From Allocatelliglobosispora scoriae (GTDB lineage: Bacteria > Actinomycetota > Actinomycetes > Mycobacteriales > Micromonosporaceae), in the NCBI RefSeq assembly GCF_014204945.1, contig NZ_JACHMN010000002.1, positions 2,937,001 through 3,001,000 on the forward strand: a stretch of 64,000 bases of DNA. The letters run 5' to 3'. The translations under genes and the position numbers were made by a program. The notes below the pieces were generated by a model. The model had not been told where the DNA came from, ran no database searches, and saw nothing but the letters and a program-made list of their open reading frames with translations. Below, piece by piece: positions 18,644 through 30,514 of this stretch. Position 1 is the stretch's first letter. Each line of letters begins with the position of its first letter.

Positions 18644-18683
18644 TTGCAATCTTGCTGAAACTTCCTGCTTGACTGTTGCAGCA
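18644..18683 (+). promoter_or_regulatory. MalR-type operator region upstream of the alpha-amylase gene
   Basis: TTGCAATCTTGC and TGTTGCAGCA repeat the elements seen in the malE-malR intergenic region, about 65-105 nt upstream of the amylase start. This suggests that the same repressor controls extracellular starch breakdown. Confidence 0.5.
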
Positions 18684-18748
18684 TTTGCGCGCCATCCTTC
18701 ATGAGTCACCAGCAATCAAGTCGGTGGCGGGTGGAAGGGAGCAGCAGC

Positions 18749-20182
18749 GTGCGCAGGTCACTCGTGGGTGCCGGTTGCGCGCTGCTGCTCGTACTCACCG
18801 GCTGCACGGCGACCGGCGACGGCCCGGCGGCGGCCCCGCACTCCCCCTCGGCGCCCGCGCACCGAGAGAGCGATCCCACGGGCGTCATCGTGCACCTGTT
18901 CCAGTGGCCGTGGGCCGACGTGGCACGCGAGTGCCGCGAGACCCTCGGCCCGGCCGGGGTCGCCGCGGTGCAGATCTCCCCGCCGCAGGAGCACGTCGTC
19001 CTCGCCGACCAGGGATTTCCCTGGTGGCAGGATTACCAACCGGTCAGCTACGGCCTCACCAGCCGCCGCGGCGACCGGGCGGCGCTGGCGAAGATGGTCG
19101 AGACGTGCCATGCGGCCGGGGTCGAGATCTACGCTGATGCGGTAATCAATCACATGACCGCCCAGCTCTTCGGGGTCGGCACGGGCGGCACGAAGTTCAG
19201 CCGGACCGGCTACCCCGGCTATGACGGCGCGGCCGACTTCCACCACTGCGGCCACTCGATCGCGCAATGGTCGGACCGCTCCGAGGTGCAGAACTGCGAT
19301 CTGCTCGACCTCGCCGACCTCGCCACCGAGCGGGCGCCGGTGCGCGAGCGGATCGCCGGATACCTCAACGACCTGCTCTCGATCGGCGTCGACGGGTTCC
19401 GCATCGACGCCGCCAAGCACATCCCGGCCGCCGACCTCGCCGCGATCACCGCGCAGCTCGACCGGCCGGCCGTCATCTACTCCGAGGTGCTCTTCGCCCT
19501 CGGCGACCCGATCCAGCCCGAGGAGTACCTCCCGTTCGGCGCCGTGCTGGAGCCCCGCTACGGACCCGACGTGACCCGCGCGCTGCGCTTCGGCGGCAGC
19601 CTCGGCGCGCTCGCCGAGCTCGGCGTCGCCTCGGACTCCCCCGCGCTCGACTTCAAGCCCAGCGCGCGGTCGGTCGTCTACATCGACAGCCACGACACGC
19701 AGCGTGGGACGAGCACGCTCACCTACGCCGACGGCGGCCTGCACGCGCTCGCGACCGAGTTCATGCTGGCCTGGCCCTATGGCACGCCGCTGGTGATGTC
19801 GAGCTTCGCCTTCACCGACTTCGACGCCTCCCCGCCGGCCCTGCCCGATGGCACGACCAGGCCCGTCGTCTGCGGTGGGTCGGCCTTCGTCTGCGAGCAC
19901 CGCGCGGTGCTCCCGATGGTCGCCTTCCGCACCGCGACGGCGGGTGCTCCGGTCACCGAATGGTGGGCAACCGACGACCAGCTCGGCTTCGCCCGCGCGG
20001 GCAGGGGCTATTTTGCGCTCAACCGGGCCGCGGCGCCCGTCACGCGGGTGGTCCAGACCGGCCTGCCCGCGGGTCGATACCGCGACCTGCTCCACCCTGC
20101 CGCCGTGGTCACCGTGGACTCGGCCGGTACGGCGACACTGACCATTCCACCGGCCAGTGCGATCTCATTCATCAAGGCCTGA
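18749..20182 (+). CDS. Alpha-amylase lipoprotein (GH13)
   Basis: 477-residue extracellular starch-degrading enzyme. The signal peptide (RRSLVGAGCALLLVLTG) ends in a lipobox with C19, so the enzyme is probably anchored to the membrane surface rather than released, unusual for this amylase type. The GH13 barrel has VIVHLFQWPWADVARECRE at its start, ADAVINH (129-135), nucleophile D220 in GFRIDAAKH, acid/base E246 in VIYSEV and D316 in YIDSHDTQRG. These forms resemble the animal/Streptomyces alpha-amylase subfamily. The GTG at 18749 has GGAAGGGAG just upstream, so it was preferred to an ATG at 18701. No starch-binding domain is visible. Confidence 0.9.
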   Translation: MRRSLVGAGCALLLVLTGCTATGDGPAAAPHSPSAPAHRESDPTGVIVHLFQWPWADVARECRETLGPAGVAAVQISPPQEHVVLADQGFPWWQDYQPVSYGLTSRRGDRAALAKMVETCHAAGVEIYADAVINHMTAQLFGVGTGGTKFSRTGYPGYDGAADFHHCGHSIAQWSDRSEVQNCDLLDLADLATERAPVRERIAGYLNDLLSIGVDGFRIDAAKHIPAADLAAITAQLDRPAVIYSEVLFALGDPIQPEEYLPFGAVLEPRYGPDVTRALRFGGSLGALAELGVASDSPALDFKPSARSVVYIDSHDTQRGTSTLTYADGGLHALATEFMLAWPYGTPLVMSSFAFTDFDASPPALPDGTTRPVVCGGSAFVCEHRAVLPMVAFRTATAGAPVTEWWATDDQLGFARAGRGYFALNRAAAPVTRVVQTGLPAGRYRDLLHPAAVVTVDSAGTATLTIPPASAISFIKA

Positions 20183-20205
20183 AGCAACTCCGAGAGGAAC
20201 GACTA

Positions 20206-21837
20206 GTGACGACGACCGCGAGCCCGCAAGCTCACGTCATCGTGGAGAGTGACGCGATGGGGAACGACAACTGGTGGCGCGACGCGGTCGTGTACCAGAT
20301 CTACCCCCGCAGCTTCGCCGACGCCAACGGTGATGGGACCGGTGACCTGCAGGGTGTCCGGCAGAAGCTCACGTACCTCAAGCGCCTCGGCGTGGACGCT
20401 CTCTGGCTGAGCCCCTTCTACAAGTCGCCGCTCGCCGACGGCGGCTACGACGTCTCGGACTACCGCGACGTGGATCCCCGCTTCGGCACCCTCTCCGACT
20501 TCGACGAGATGATCGCCGACGCCCACGAGCTGGGCATCCGGGTCATCGCGGACCTCGTACCCAACCACAGCTCCAGCGAGCACGTCTGGTTCCAGCAGGC
20601 GCTCGCCGCAGCTCCCGGCTCGGTCGAGCGGGCCCGCTACATGTTCCGCGCCGGGCAGGGCGAGCACGGCGAGCTGCCGCCGAACGACTGGGAGTCGATC
20701 TTCGGCGGCCCGGCCTGGACCCGGGTACCGGACGGCGAGTGGTACCTGCACCTCTTCGACCCCGAGCAGCCCGACTTCAACTGGGAGAACGAGGAGGTCC
20801 GGGCCGAGTTCCGCGACATCCTGCGCTTCTGGCTGGACCGGGGCGTGGACGGGTTCCGCATCGACGTGGCCCACGGCATGATCAAGGCGGCCGGCCTGCC
20901 CTCGGTCGGTCGAACCACCGACGACGGCGGCCGGCAGGTCGAGATGCTCGGCAACGAGGAGCTGCCCTACTTCGACCAGGACGGCGTGCACGACATCTAC
21001 CGGGAGTGGCGGCCGATCCTCGACTCCTACCCCGGCGGGCGGATGGCGGTCGCCGAGGCGTGGGTCTCCTCGCCCGAGCGGCTCGCGCGGTATATCGGCC
21101 CCGACGAGCTGCAGCAGGCCTTCAACTTCGACTTCATGATGGCCGAGTGGGACGCGACGAGCTTCCGCACCATCATCGACAAGTCGCTCGCCGAGGCCGA
21201 CCTGGTCGGCGCGCCGACGACCTGGGTGCTCTCCAATCACGACAAGCACCGGCACGTCACCCGCTACGGCGACGGTCCGCTGGGGCTGCGCCGGGCACGG
21301 GCCGCCACGCTGCTGATGCTCTCGCTGCCCGGCTCCGCATACCTATACAACGGTGAGGAGCTGGGGCTCAACGAGGTTCTCGACCTCCCCGACGAGCTCC
21401 GCGAGGACCCGTCCTTCCAGCGCACCGGCGAGAGTCGGGACGGGTGCCGCGTACCCCTGCCCTGGTCGGGTGACGCGGCGGGCGGGTTCGGATTCGGCCC
21501 GGCGGGGGCGACCAGCCCGTGGCTGCCGCAACCGGCGGGGTGGGCGGAGCTGACCGCCGAGGCCCAGGACCGCGACCCGGACTCGACGCTCAACCTCTAC
21601 CGCGAGGCGCTGCGGCTGCGCCACCACCACCCGGCGCTGGGCGGCGGCGGCGTGGAGTGGCTGGAGACGGCGCCCGGCGTGCTCGCCTTCCGGCGCGAGC
21701 CCGGCCTCGTCGTCGTGGTCAACGTCAGCGGCGACCCGGTCAACCTGGCCGACTTCGGCGGCGAGGTGCTGATCGCCAGCTCCCCGCTCGCCGACGACGT
21801 GCTGCCGGTCGCCACCGCGGCCTGGCTGTCAGTGTGA
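20206..21837 (+). CDS. GH13 alpha-glucosidase / oligo-1,6-glucosidase
   Basis: 543-residue cytoplasmic enzyme of the GH13 alpha-glucosidase group that releases glucose from imported maltodextrins. WWRDAVVYQIYPRSFADANGD opens the barrel. Conserved regions include ADLVPNHSS (115-123), nucleophile D220 in GFRIDVAHG, acid/base E284 in AVAEAWV and D346 in SNHDKHR. The GTG start has GAGAGG upstream and follows the amylase stop by 23 nt, so the two are probably cotranscribed. Its 3' end overlaps the convergent YihY gene by 9 nt. The QIYPRSFAD and NHDKHR motifs fit alpha-1,4-glucosidases (AglA type); trehalose or isomaltose specificity cannot be excluded. Confidence 0.92.
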   Translation: MTTTASPQAHVIVESDAMGNDNWWRDAVVYQIYPRSFADANGDGTGDLQGVRQKLTYLKRLGVDALWLSPFYKSPLADGGYDVSDYRDVDPRFGTLSDFDEMIADAHELGIRVIADLVPNHSSSEHVWFQQALAAAPGSVERARYMFRAGQGEHGELPPNDWESIFGGPAWTRVPDGEWYLHLFDPEQPDFNWENEEVRAEFRDILRFWLDRGVDGFRIDVAHGMIKAAGLPSVGRTTDDGGRQVEMLGNEELPYFDQDGVHDIYREWRPILDSYPGGRMAVAEAWVSSPERLARYIGPDELQQAFNFDFMMAEWDATSFRTIIDKSLAEADLVGAPTTWVLSNHDKHRHVTRYGDGPLGLRRARAATLLMLSLPGSAYLYNGEELGLNEVLDLPDELREDPSFQRTGESRDGCRVPLPWSGDAAGGFGFGPAGATSPWLPQPAGWAELTAEAQDRDPDSTLNLYREALRLRHHHPALGGGGVEWLETAPGVLAFRREPGLVVVVNVSGDPVNLADFGGEVLIASSPLADDVLPVATAAWLSV

Positions 21838-22857
21838 GCGGGGTTTCTTGGCGCGCTCTGCCGGGCTCGCGCCGGCGCCGAATTTCGAACCCGCTGCCCT
21901 GATCTTCTCGGCCCGACGGGCCCTCGCATCGCTGTCCACTTCAGCGTGCTGGGGCTCGTCGGGCAGGTCAGGTTGCGGACCGGCCGCGAGATCGACGAAT
22001 CGCCCCGCCGTGGAGGTGGCGGCGATCGCCGCTCCGAAGAGCACGAGCTGGTTGTAGAGGTAGAGGTAGACGAGCAGGCCCGCCGCCGTCGCCACCACGG
22101 CGTAGGCCGGGTTCGCCGTCGTCCGTCCCACGTAGAACCGACCCACCCAGTTGATGGCGGAGATCCCGAGCCCGACCAGCACCGCCGCGGGCAGCAGCCG
22201 CTTGGGCGAGATGTGCAGCCGGGGCAGGACCGTGAGCAGGGCGGCGGCGAAGGCGACGTTGACCAGGATGGTCGTGCCGCTCGTCGCGGCGGTCAGCCAG
22301 ATCGACTTCGCGCCGCCGGAGATCCAGTCGAAGAGCGACGTGAGCAGGTCGCCGAGGACGAGCGAGACGCCGGTGACGATCGCGAGGCCCAGCAGCATGC
22401 CGAGGTCGACGATCCGGCGGATGAAGATGTTGCCCGGATGCTGTTCGAGCTGCCAGATCTCCCGCTGCGAGCTGCGCCACGCGTCCACCCAGCCCAGACC
22501 GGCGAGGATCAGACCGATGCCGCCGAAGATGGTGAGCGAGGTGGTCGAGGCCTGGAAGCTCTTGAAGGGCAGCTCCGGGAAGTGCTCGGTGAGGAAGTCG
22601 ATCAAGGTGCTCTCGATGCTCGGCACCGCCCTGATCAGCACGCCGAAAGCGATCAGCGAGAGTGCGAACGCGGCGAAGAAGCCGTAATAGGCGATGGCCG
22701 CCGCGAGCCGGGCCCCGAGCACCTCGGAGTAGCGCTCCTTGGCCTGCCAGAAGTGGTCGAAGAGGCGGGAATGCTTCCGGAGCAGCGCCACCCCTCGCTC
22801 ATAGCGCGAGATCGCCAGGGTCGCCGTGCGCTGAACCCGCTGGATAATGGCTACCAA
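21829..22857 (-). CDS. YihY/BrkB-family integral membrane protein
   Basis: 342 residues with six hydrophobic segments between about residues 50 and 285 and the family pattern RLAAAIAYYGFFAAFALSLIA, LGWVDAWRSSQREIW, GLGISAINWVGRFYV and YLYNQLVLFGAAIAA. The C-terminal tail (about 290-342) is charged and cytoplasmic. The start is a TTG with AAGGTGG immediately upstream. The family was once misnamed ribonuclease BN; its real role is unknown. The gene is monocistronic and converges on the alpha-glucosidase gene with a 9-nt overlap. Confidence 0.88.
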   Translation of the reverse strand: MVAIIQRVQRTATLAISRYERGVALLRKHSRLFDHFWQAKERYSEVLGARLAAAIAYYGFFAAFALSLIAFGVLIRAVPSIESTLIDFLTEHFPELPFKSFQASTTSLTIFGGIGLILAGLGWVDAWRSSQREIWQLEQHPGNIFIRRIVDLGMLLGLAIVTGVSLVLGDLLTSLFDWISGGAKSIWLTAATSGTTILVNVAFAAALLTVLPRLHISPKRLLPAAVLVGLGISAINWVGRFYVGRTTANPAYAVVATAAGLLVYLYLYNQLVLFGAAIAATSTAGRFVDLAAGPQPDLPDEPQHAEVDSDARARRAEKIRAAGSKFGAGASPAERAKKPRSH

Positions 22858-22922
22858 CCACCTTCGATAGTACGTGCGCCCACGACCCTATCGAAGCGGT
22901 GTCGAAGCCTGCTCGGGGAGCC

Positions 22923-23477
22923 CTAGGGCTCGGGCAGCTCGTAGTCGCGCTGCGGATGCCAGCGGGCGTTGGCCGAGCGCAGCTCGCCGGTGTGGGTGAA
23001 GAGCGTGAAGCCGCCCACCGGGAAGCGCGCCTCAAACGTCGCGAGCTGCTCGAAGATCCGGTCCAGCGCATCCGGCGGCACGTCCTGGGCCACCGTGACA
23101 TGCGGATGGTAGGGGTAGGCGCGCGGCACGGTGAGCGCGTCGATCGCGCTGATCTCGCGGGCGAGGAGCTCGCACTCGCTGATCCCCGACGCGATCGCCA
23201 CGAAGACGACCTCGGAGATCGGGCGGAAGGTGCCCGTCCCCCGCAGCAGCAGCTCGAAGGCGTGATGGTCGGCCGCGACGGCGGCGAGGTGCTCCTCGAC
23301 CGCCGAGAGCTGGTCGGGATCGATCTCCGTCGGTCCGAGCAGGGTGACGTGTGCCGGAATCGTGGCGGCCTGCGGGTCTCCGCTCTCCGCCCGCGCTCGG
23401 GTGAGCTCGGGGCCCCACGGTGGTGGGACATCGAACGCCACGCCGATCCGGATCGTGCCTTCCTTGGAGTGCAGCAT
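22923..23477 (-). CDS. 2'-5' RNA ligase / LigT-like 2H phosphoesterase
   Basis: 184 residues with the two H-x-T/S motifs of the 2H phosphoesterase superfamily: PAHVTLLGPTE in the N-terminal half and YHPHVTVAQDV in the C-terminal half. These form the symmetric active site that acts on cyclic phosphate or 2'-5' linkages in RNA or nucleotides; the natural substrate is not predictable. The ATG at 23477 follows AAAGGGGGCGGCG. A 17-bp palindrome 46 nt upstream may be its operator. It lies downstream of trpS on the same strand, separated by a hairpin. Confidence 0.85.
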   Translation of the reverse strand: MLHSKEGTIRIGVAFDVPPPWGPELTRARAESGDPQAATIPAHVTLLGPTEIDPDQLSAVEEHLAAVAADHHAFELLLRGTGTFRPISEVVFVAIASGISECELLAREISAIDALTVPRAYPYHPHVTVAQDVPPDALDRIFEQLATFEARFPVGGFTLFTHTGELRSANARWHPQRDYELPEP

Positions 23478-23522
23478 CGCCGCCCCCTTTCGGCACGGAC
23501 TGTAGCCATCGCGGTCGCCCAG

Positions 23523-23539
23523 AGGAACGGTCCGTTCCT
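23523..23539 (-). promoter_or_regulatory. 17-bp palindrome upstream of the RNA-ligase-like gene
   Basis: AGGAACGG-T-CCGTTCCT is a perfect palindrome with 8-bp arms 46 nt before the start codon at 23477. Its size and place suggest a repressor operator. The regulator is unknown. Confidence 0.4.
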
Positions 23540-23551
23540 CCACCGATCATC

Positions 23552-23594
23552 ACCCGTTCGCCTCCTGTGGGGCAGCCCCTCAGGGAAAACGGGT
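23552..23594 (-). terminator. Hairpin downstream of trpS
   Basis: ACCCGTT (23552-23558) pairs with AACGGGT (23588-23594), and the loop contains a second CTG.GGGG/CCCC.CAG stem. It lies 35 nt beyond the trpS stop and fits a terminator without a strong T-run. Confidence 0.5.
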
Positions 23595-23628
23595 CATCGG
23601 GGCCAACCACCCAGCGGGTCGGGCCGGT

Positions 23629-25711
<2,083 letters not shown>

Positions 25712-25780
25712 GGTACGACGAACGGCTGATGTCGGGCACAAAGGTAGGCTGGCCGAAGTCGGAGACTCGAGGAGGCCAGT

Positions 25781-26755
25781 GTGAAGTTGCTCGTCACCGG
25801 GGGTGCCGGATATGTCGGAGCCGTCGTCACCAGACTGCTGATCGACGCCGGGCACGAGGTCGTCGTCATCGACGACCTGTCGCGCAACGATGCCGCACAG
25901 GTGCCCGACGGGGCGGAGCTCATCACCGAGCGCGTCCAGGACGTCGCGAAGATCCTCACCCCGCAGGCCCGCTTCGACGGCGTCTTCCACTTCGCCGGGC
26001 TCATCTCCGCGGGCGAGTCGATGGCCGAGCCGCTGCTGCACTGGGACAACAACACCCGCGCCTCGCTCGCCCTCCTCACCGCGATGCACGACGCCGACTG
26101 CCGCCGACTGATCTTCTCCTCCACCGCCGCGTGCTACGGCGAGCCGTCCGAGCTGCCGCTCACCGAGGGTGCGCAGACCAACCCGGTCAACACCTATGGC
26201 GCGACGAAGCTCGCCGTCGACCACGCCATCACCACCGTGACCCGGGCCAGCAAGCTCGGCGCGGTGAGCATGCGCTACTTCAACGTCGCGGGCGCGCACG
26301 TCAACGCCGACGGCTCCATGATCGGCGAGCGGCACGACCCGGAGACGCACCTGATCCCGCTCGCCCTCGATGTCGTGGCGGGCAAGCGGGCGGCGTTCCG
26401 GCTCTTCGGCGACGACTACCCGACGCCCGACGGCACCTGCATCCGCGACTACATCCACGTCACCGACCTCGCCGAGGCGCACCTCAACGCGCTCGACGGG
26501 TGCCTGCCGGGCGAGCACCGGATCTTCAACCTCGGCAGCGGGACGGGCTTCTCCAACCTGCAGGTCGTCGAGGCGATCCGCGAGGTGACCGGGCATCCGC
26601 TGCCGGTCGAGATCACGCCGCGGCGCCCCGGCGACCCAGCCGCCCTCTACGCCTCGTCGGACCGGGCGCGGACCGAGCTCGGCTGGACCCCCAGCCGGGA
26701 GTCGCTGCACCGCATCGTGGGCGACGCCTGGACCTTCTACCAGAGTCGCGGATAA
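25781..26755 (+). CDS. galE: UDP-glucose 4-epimerase
   Basis: 324-residue extended short-chain dehydrogenase. NAD-binding Rossmann motif GGAGYVG near the N-terminus (LLVTGGAGYVGAVV), catalytic Ser/Thr in FSSTAACYGEP and Tyr-x-x-x-Lys in NTYGATKLAVD, then substrate-binding MRYFNVAGAH and DYIHVTDLAEAHL. It interconverts UDP-galactose and UDP-glucose. The GTG start has GAGGAGG 6 nt upstream. galK follows after 10 nt, making a small galactose operon; galT is not in this window. Confidence 0.95.
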   Translation: MKLLVTGGAGYVGAVVTRLLIDAGHEVVVIDDLSRNDAAQVPDGAELITERVQDVAKILTPQARFDGVFHFAGLISAGESMAEPLLHWDNNTRASLALLTAMHDADCRRLIFSSTAACYGEPSELPLTEGAQTNPVNTYGATKLAVDHAITTVTRASKLGAVSMRYFNVAGAHVNADGSMIGERHDPETHLIPLALDVVAGKRAAFRLFGDDYPTPDGTCIRDYIHVTDLAEAHLNALDGCLPGEHRIFNLGSGTGFSNLQVVEAIREVTGHPLPVEITPRRPGDPAALYASSDRARTELGWTPSRESLHRIVGDAWTFYQSRG

Positions 26756-26765
26756 CGTAACCACC

Positions 26766-27893
<1,128 letters not shown>

Positions 27894-27975
27894 GCGCTTG
27901 TCAGTCCGCGGGCCGACAAGGTGTGCGGGCGCCTTTGCACCCAGGCCGACGAGCAACTCCAGACGCCGAAAGCCG

Positions 27976-27992
27976 CAACTCTTCAAGAGTTG
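27976..27992. repeat. Solitary CAACTCTT-C-AAGAGTTG palindrome downstream of galK
   Basis: A 17-bp core whose flanks (AAGCCGCAACTC and GTTGGTCCTAA) match the copy at 59636-59652 almost base for base. It behaves like half of the compound element. Confidence 0.75.
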
Positions 27993-28020
27993 GTCCTAAC
28001 GGGGCACGCCGTACCCCGGT

Positions 28021-28167
28021 GATCACACCGTTTTCCCCGAAGATGGGCAGATCATGGCGCTTGATCACACCGCTTTCCCGAAAGATGGTGTGATCACGTC
28101 GGTTTCCCCCGAAGCAGACGTGATCTTGGTCCGTGATGACGTCTGCTTCCCCGAATGTGACGTGATC
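28021..28167. repeat. Four consecutive GATC-bounded short palindromes in the galK-cysN spacer
   Basis: Units at 28021-28053 (33 bp, imperfect), 28063-28095 (33 bp, arms TGATCACACC/GGTGTGATCA), 28092-28125 (34 bp, arms GATCACGTC/GACGTGATC) and 28135-28167 (33 bp, imperfect). Units two and three share one GATC. Each has a TTCCC/CCGAA centre. They lie between convergent genes and could act as bidirectional terminators. The 357-nt spacer 27894-28250 holds these units and two AACTCTT copies; I see no gene. Confidence 0.88.
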
Positions 28168-28200
28168 TCCAGCGACACGCTCCGGAGGCACCCATGACAC

Positions 28201-28225
28201 CAACTCTTCAAGAGTTGCGGCGATC
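28201..28225. repeat. Half-degenerate 33-bp AACTCTT element next to cysN
   Basis: CAACTCTT-C-AAGAGTTG followed by CGGCGATCTTGGG keeps the right-hand GATC end, while the left end is degenerate. It ends 26 nt from the cysN stop codon. Confidence 0.75.
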
Positions 28226-28250
28226 TTGGGCGCGACGCGCGAGGGAGCGG

Positions 28251-29525
28251 CTAGACGATCATTCCGGCGGCTACCGTACGGTTGGTGGTCTCGTCGATGA
28301 CGATGAATCCGCCGGTGGTGCGGTTGCGGCGGTACTCGTCGACGAGCAACGGCTGCGTCGTCCGGAAGCGCACCCGGCCGATCTCGTTGAGCCCCAGTTC
28401 CGTCGCCGTCTCGTCGCGGTGCAGCGAGTTGATGTCCAGGCGGTACTGCAGGCCCTTCACGATGGCGCGGACCGACCTCGTCGTGTGCTTGATGGAGTAT
28501 TTCCCGCCCACGCGCAGCGGCGCGGACTCGTCCATCCAGCAGATCATCGCGTCGAGGTCCTGCGTCACGGTCGGCGCGTTCTGCGGGCGGCAGATCATGT
28601 CGCCGCGCGAGATGTCGATCTCGTCCTCCAGCCGGACCGTCACCGACATCGGGGGGAACGCCTCGTCGATGGGGCCGTCGGCGGTGTCGATCGCCGAGAT
28701 CCTGCTGGTCATGCCGCTCGGCAGCACCAGCACCTCGTCGCCGGGCTTGAGGACACCGGAGGCGACCTGTCCGGCGTACCCCCGATAGTCCGTGACGTGC
28801 GACGACTGCGGGCGGATCACGTATTGGACCGGGAAGCGCACGTCGACCAGGTTGCGGTCGGAGGCGATGTGCACGTGCTCGAGGTGGTGCAGTAGCGACG
28901 GGCCCTCGTACCACGGCATGTTGTCGCTGCGCGACGCGATGTTGTCGCCGACCAGCGCGGAGATCGGGATGACCGTGAGGTCGGGGGCGTCGAGCTTCGC
29001 CGCGAAGCTGGTGAACTCGTCGGCGATCTTGTTGTAGACCTCCTGCGAGTAGTCGACGAGGTCCATCTTGTTGACGCAGAGGACCAGGTGCGGCACGCGC
29101 AGCAGCGAGCAGAGGAAGGCGTGCCGGCGGGACTGCTCGACCAGGCCCTTGCGGGCGTCGACCAGGATCAGCGCGAGATCCGCGGTGGAGGCGCCGGTGA
29201 CCATGTTGCGCGTGTACTGGATGTGGCCCGGGGTGTCGCCGATGATGAACTTGCGCCGGGGCGTCGCGAAGTAGCGGTAGGCCACGTCGATCGTGATGCC
29301 CTGCTCGCGCTCGGCCCGCAGGCCGTCGGTGAGCAGCGCCAGGTTGGTGTATTCGTCCCCGCGCGCGGCGCTGACCGCCTCGACGGCGGCGAGCTGGTCG
29401 GTGAAGAGCGACTTGGTGTCATAGAGCAGCCGCCCGATCAGGGTCGACTTGCCGTCGTCCACCGAGCCGGCGGTCGCGAACCGCAGCAGATCCATCCGGG
29501 CCGGAGCCTCAACGGTCGACGTCAT
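28251..29525 (-). CDS. cysN: Sulfate adenylyltransferase subunit 1 (GTPase)
   Basis: 424-residue GTPase subunit that drives formation of adenylyl sulfate (APS) by CysD. EF-Tu-like G domain: SVDDGKSTL (P-loop), the ITIDVAYRYF switch, DTPGH and NKMDLVD (G4), followed by two beta-barrel domains. There is no C-terminal APS kinase (CysC) extension, unlike the fused CysNC of several actinomycetes. The ATG overlaps the cysD stop by one base (TGATG), coupling the two subunits. Confidence 0.95.
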   Translation of the reverse strand: MTSTVEAPARMDLLRFATAGSVDDGKSTLIGRLLYDTKSLFTDQLAAVEAVSAARGDEYTNLALLTDGLRAEREQGITIDVAYRYFATPRRKFIIGDTPGHIQYTRNMVTGASTADLALILVDARKGLVEQSRRHAFLCSLLRVPHLVLCVNKMDLVDYSQEVYNKIADEFTSFAAKLDAPDLTVIPISALVGDNIASRSDNMPWYEGPSLLHHLEHVHIASDRNLVDVRFPVQYVIRPQSSHVTDYRGYAGQVASGVLKPGDEVLVLPSGMTSRISAIDTADGPIDEAFPPMSVTVRLEDEIDISRGDMICRPQNAPTVTQDLDAMICWMDESAPLRVGGKYSIKHTTRSVRAIVKGLQYRLDINSLHRDETATELGLNEIGRVRFRTTQPLLVDEYRRNRTTGGFIVIDETTNRTVAAGMIV

Positions 29526-30439
29526 CAGAAATACCCCTCGCGCTTGCGGTCTTCCATCGCGGCCTCGCTGACCTTGTCGTCACCCCGGGTGGCGCCGCGC
29601 TCGGTGATCCGGGTCGAGGCCACCTCCTCGATGACCTTCTCGACGGTGTCGGCGTCGGACGCGACGGCGGCGGTCAGCGTGGCGTCACCGACCGTGCGGT
29701 AGCGGACGCGCTGCTTGCCGACGATCTCGCCGGGCTTGGCGTGGATGAACTCTCCCACGCCGAAGAGCATGCCGTCGCGGTCGACGACCTCGCGTTCGTG
29801 CGCGTAGTAGATCGACGGGAGCTCGAGCCGCTCGCGGGCGATGTAGTGCCAGACGTCCAGCTCGGTCCAGTTGGAGAGGGGGAAGACCCGGATCGACTCG
29901 CCGGGCGCGATGCGGGCGTTGTAGAGCGACCACAGCTCGGGGCGCTGGTTGCGCGGGTCCCACTGGCCGAACTCGTCGCGGAAGCTGAAGACGCGCTCCT
30001 TGGCGCGGGCCTTCTCCTCGTCGCGGCGGGCGCCGCCGAAGAGGGCGTCGAACTTGTACTTCTCGACGGCGTCCAGCAGCACGGGGGTCTGGATCCGGTT
30101 GCGCGATCCGTCGGGCGCCTCGCGGACCAGGCCGCGGGCGAGCGCCTCGGGCACGGAAGCCACGACGAGCTGCACACCCAGCTCCTCGACCCGGTGGTCA
30201 CGGAACGCCATGACCTCGGGGAAGTTGTGACCCGTGTCGATGTGCATCACGGGGAAGGGGATCCGGGCCGGGGCGAAGGCCTTCTCGGCGAGGCGGAGCA
30301 TGACGATGGAGTCCTTGCCACCGGAGAAGAGCAGCACAGGGCGCTCGAACTCGGCGGCGACCTCGCGCATCATGAAGATGCTCTCGGCTTCGAGAGCGTC
30401 CAGATGACTGACGCGGTAGGACGCAGCAGCCCCGCTCAT
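29525..30439 (-). CDS. cysD: Sulfate adenylyltransferase subunit 2
   Basis: 304-residue catalytic subunit of ATP sulfurylase (ATP + sulfate to APS + PPi). The PP-loop is visible as LLFSGGKDSIVMLRLA near residues 36-51, followed by MHIDTGHNFPEV and the conserved FGGARRDEEKARAKERVFS and NWTELDVWHYI stretches. The C-terminus GDDKVSEAAMEDRKREGYF is typical of CysD. It is first of the cysDN pair. AGGAAAGG lies just upstream of the ATG. cysQ ends or lies upstream on the same strand, 75 nt away. Confidence 0.96.
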   Translation of the reverse strand: MSGAAASYRVSHLDALEAESIFMMREVAAEFERPVLLFSGGKDSIVMLRLAEKAFAPARIPFPVMHIDTGHNFPEVMAFRDHRVEELGVQLVVASVPEALARGLVREAPDGSRNRIQTPVLLDAVEKYKFDALFGGARRDEEKARAKERVFSFRDEFGQWDPRNQRPELWSLYNARIAPGESIRVFPLSNWTELDVWHYIARERLELPSIYYAHEREVVDRDGMLFGVGEFIHAKPGEIVGKQRVRYRTVGDATLTAAVASDADTVEKVIEEVASTRITERGATRGDDKVSEAAMEDRKREGYF

Positions 30440-30514
30440 ATTTCCAGACCTTTCCTAGTGCTTTGCTGGGGAATTACGGCCGAAGTCTTAAAGTACTGCT
30501 CACCGCGAGACGGA

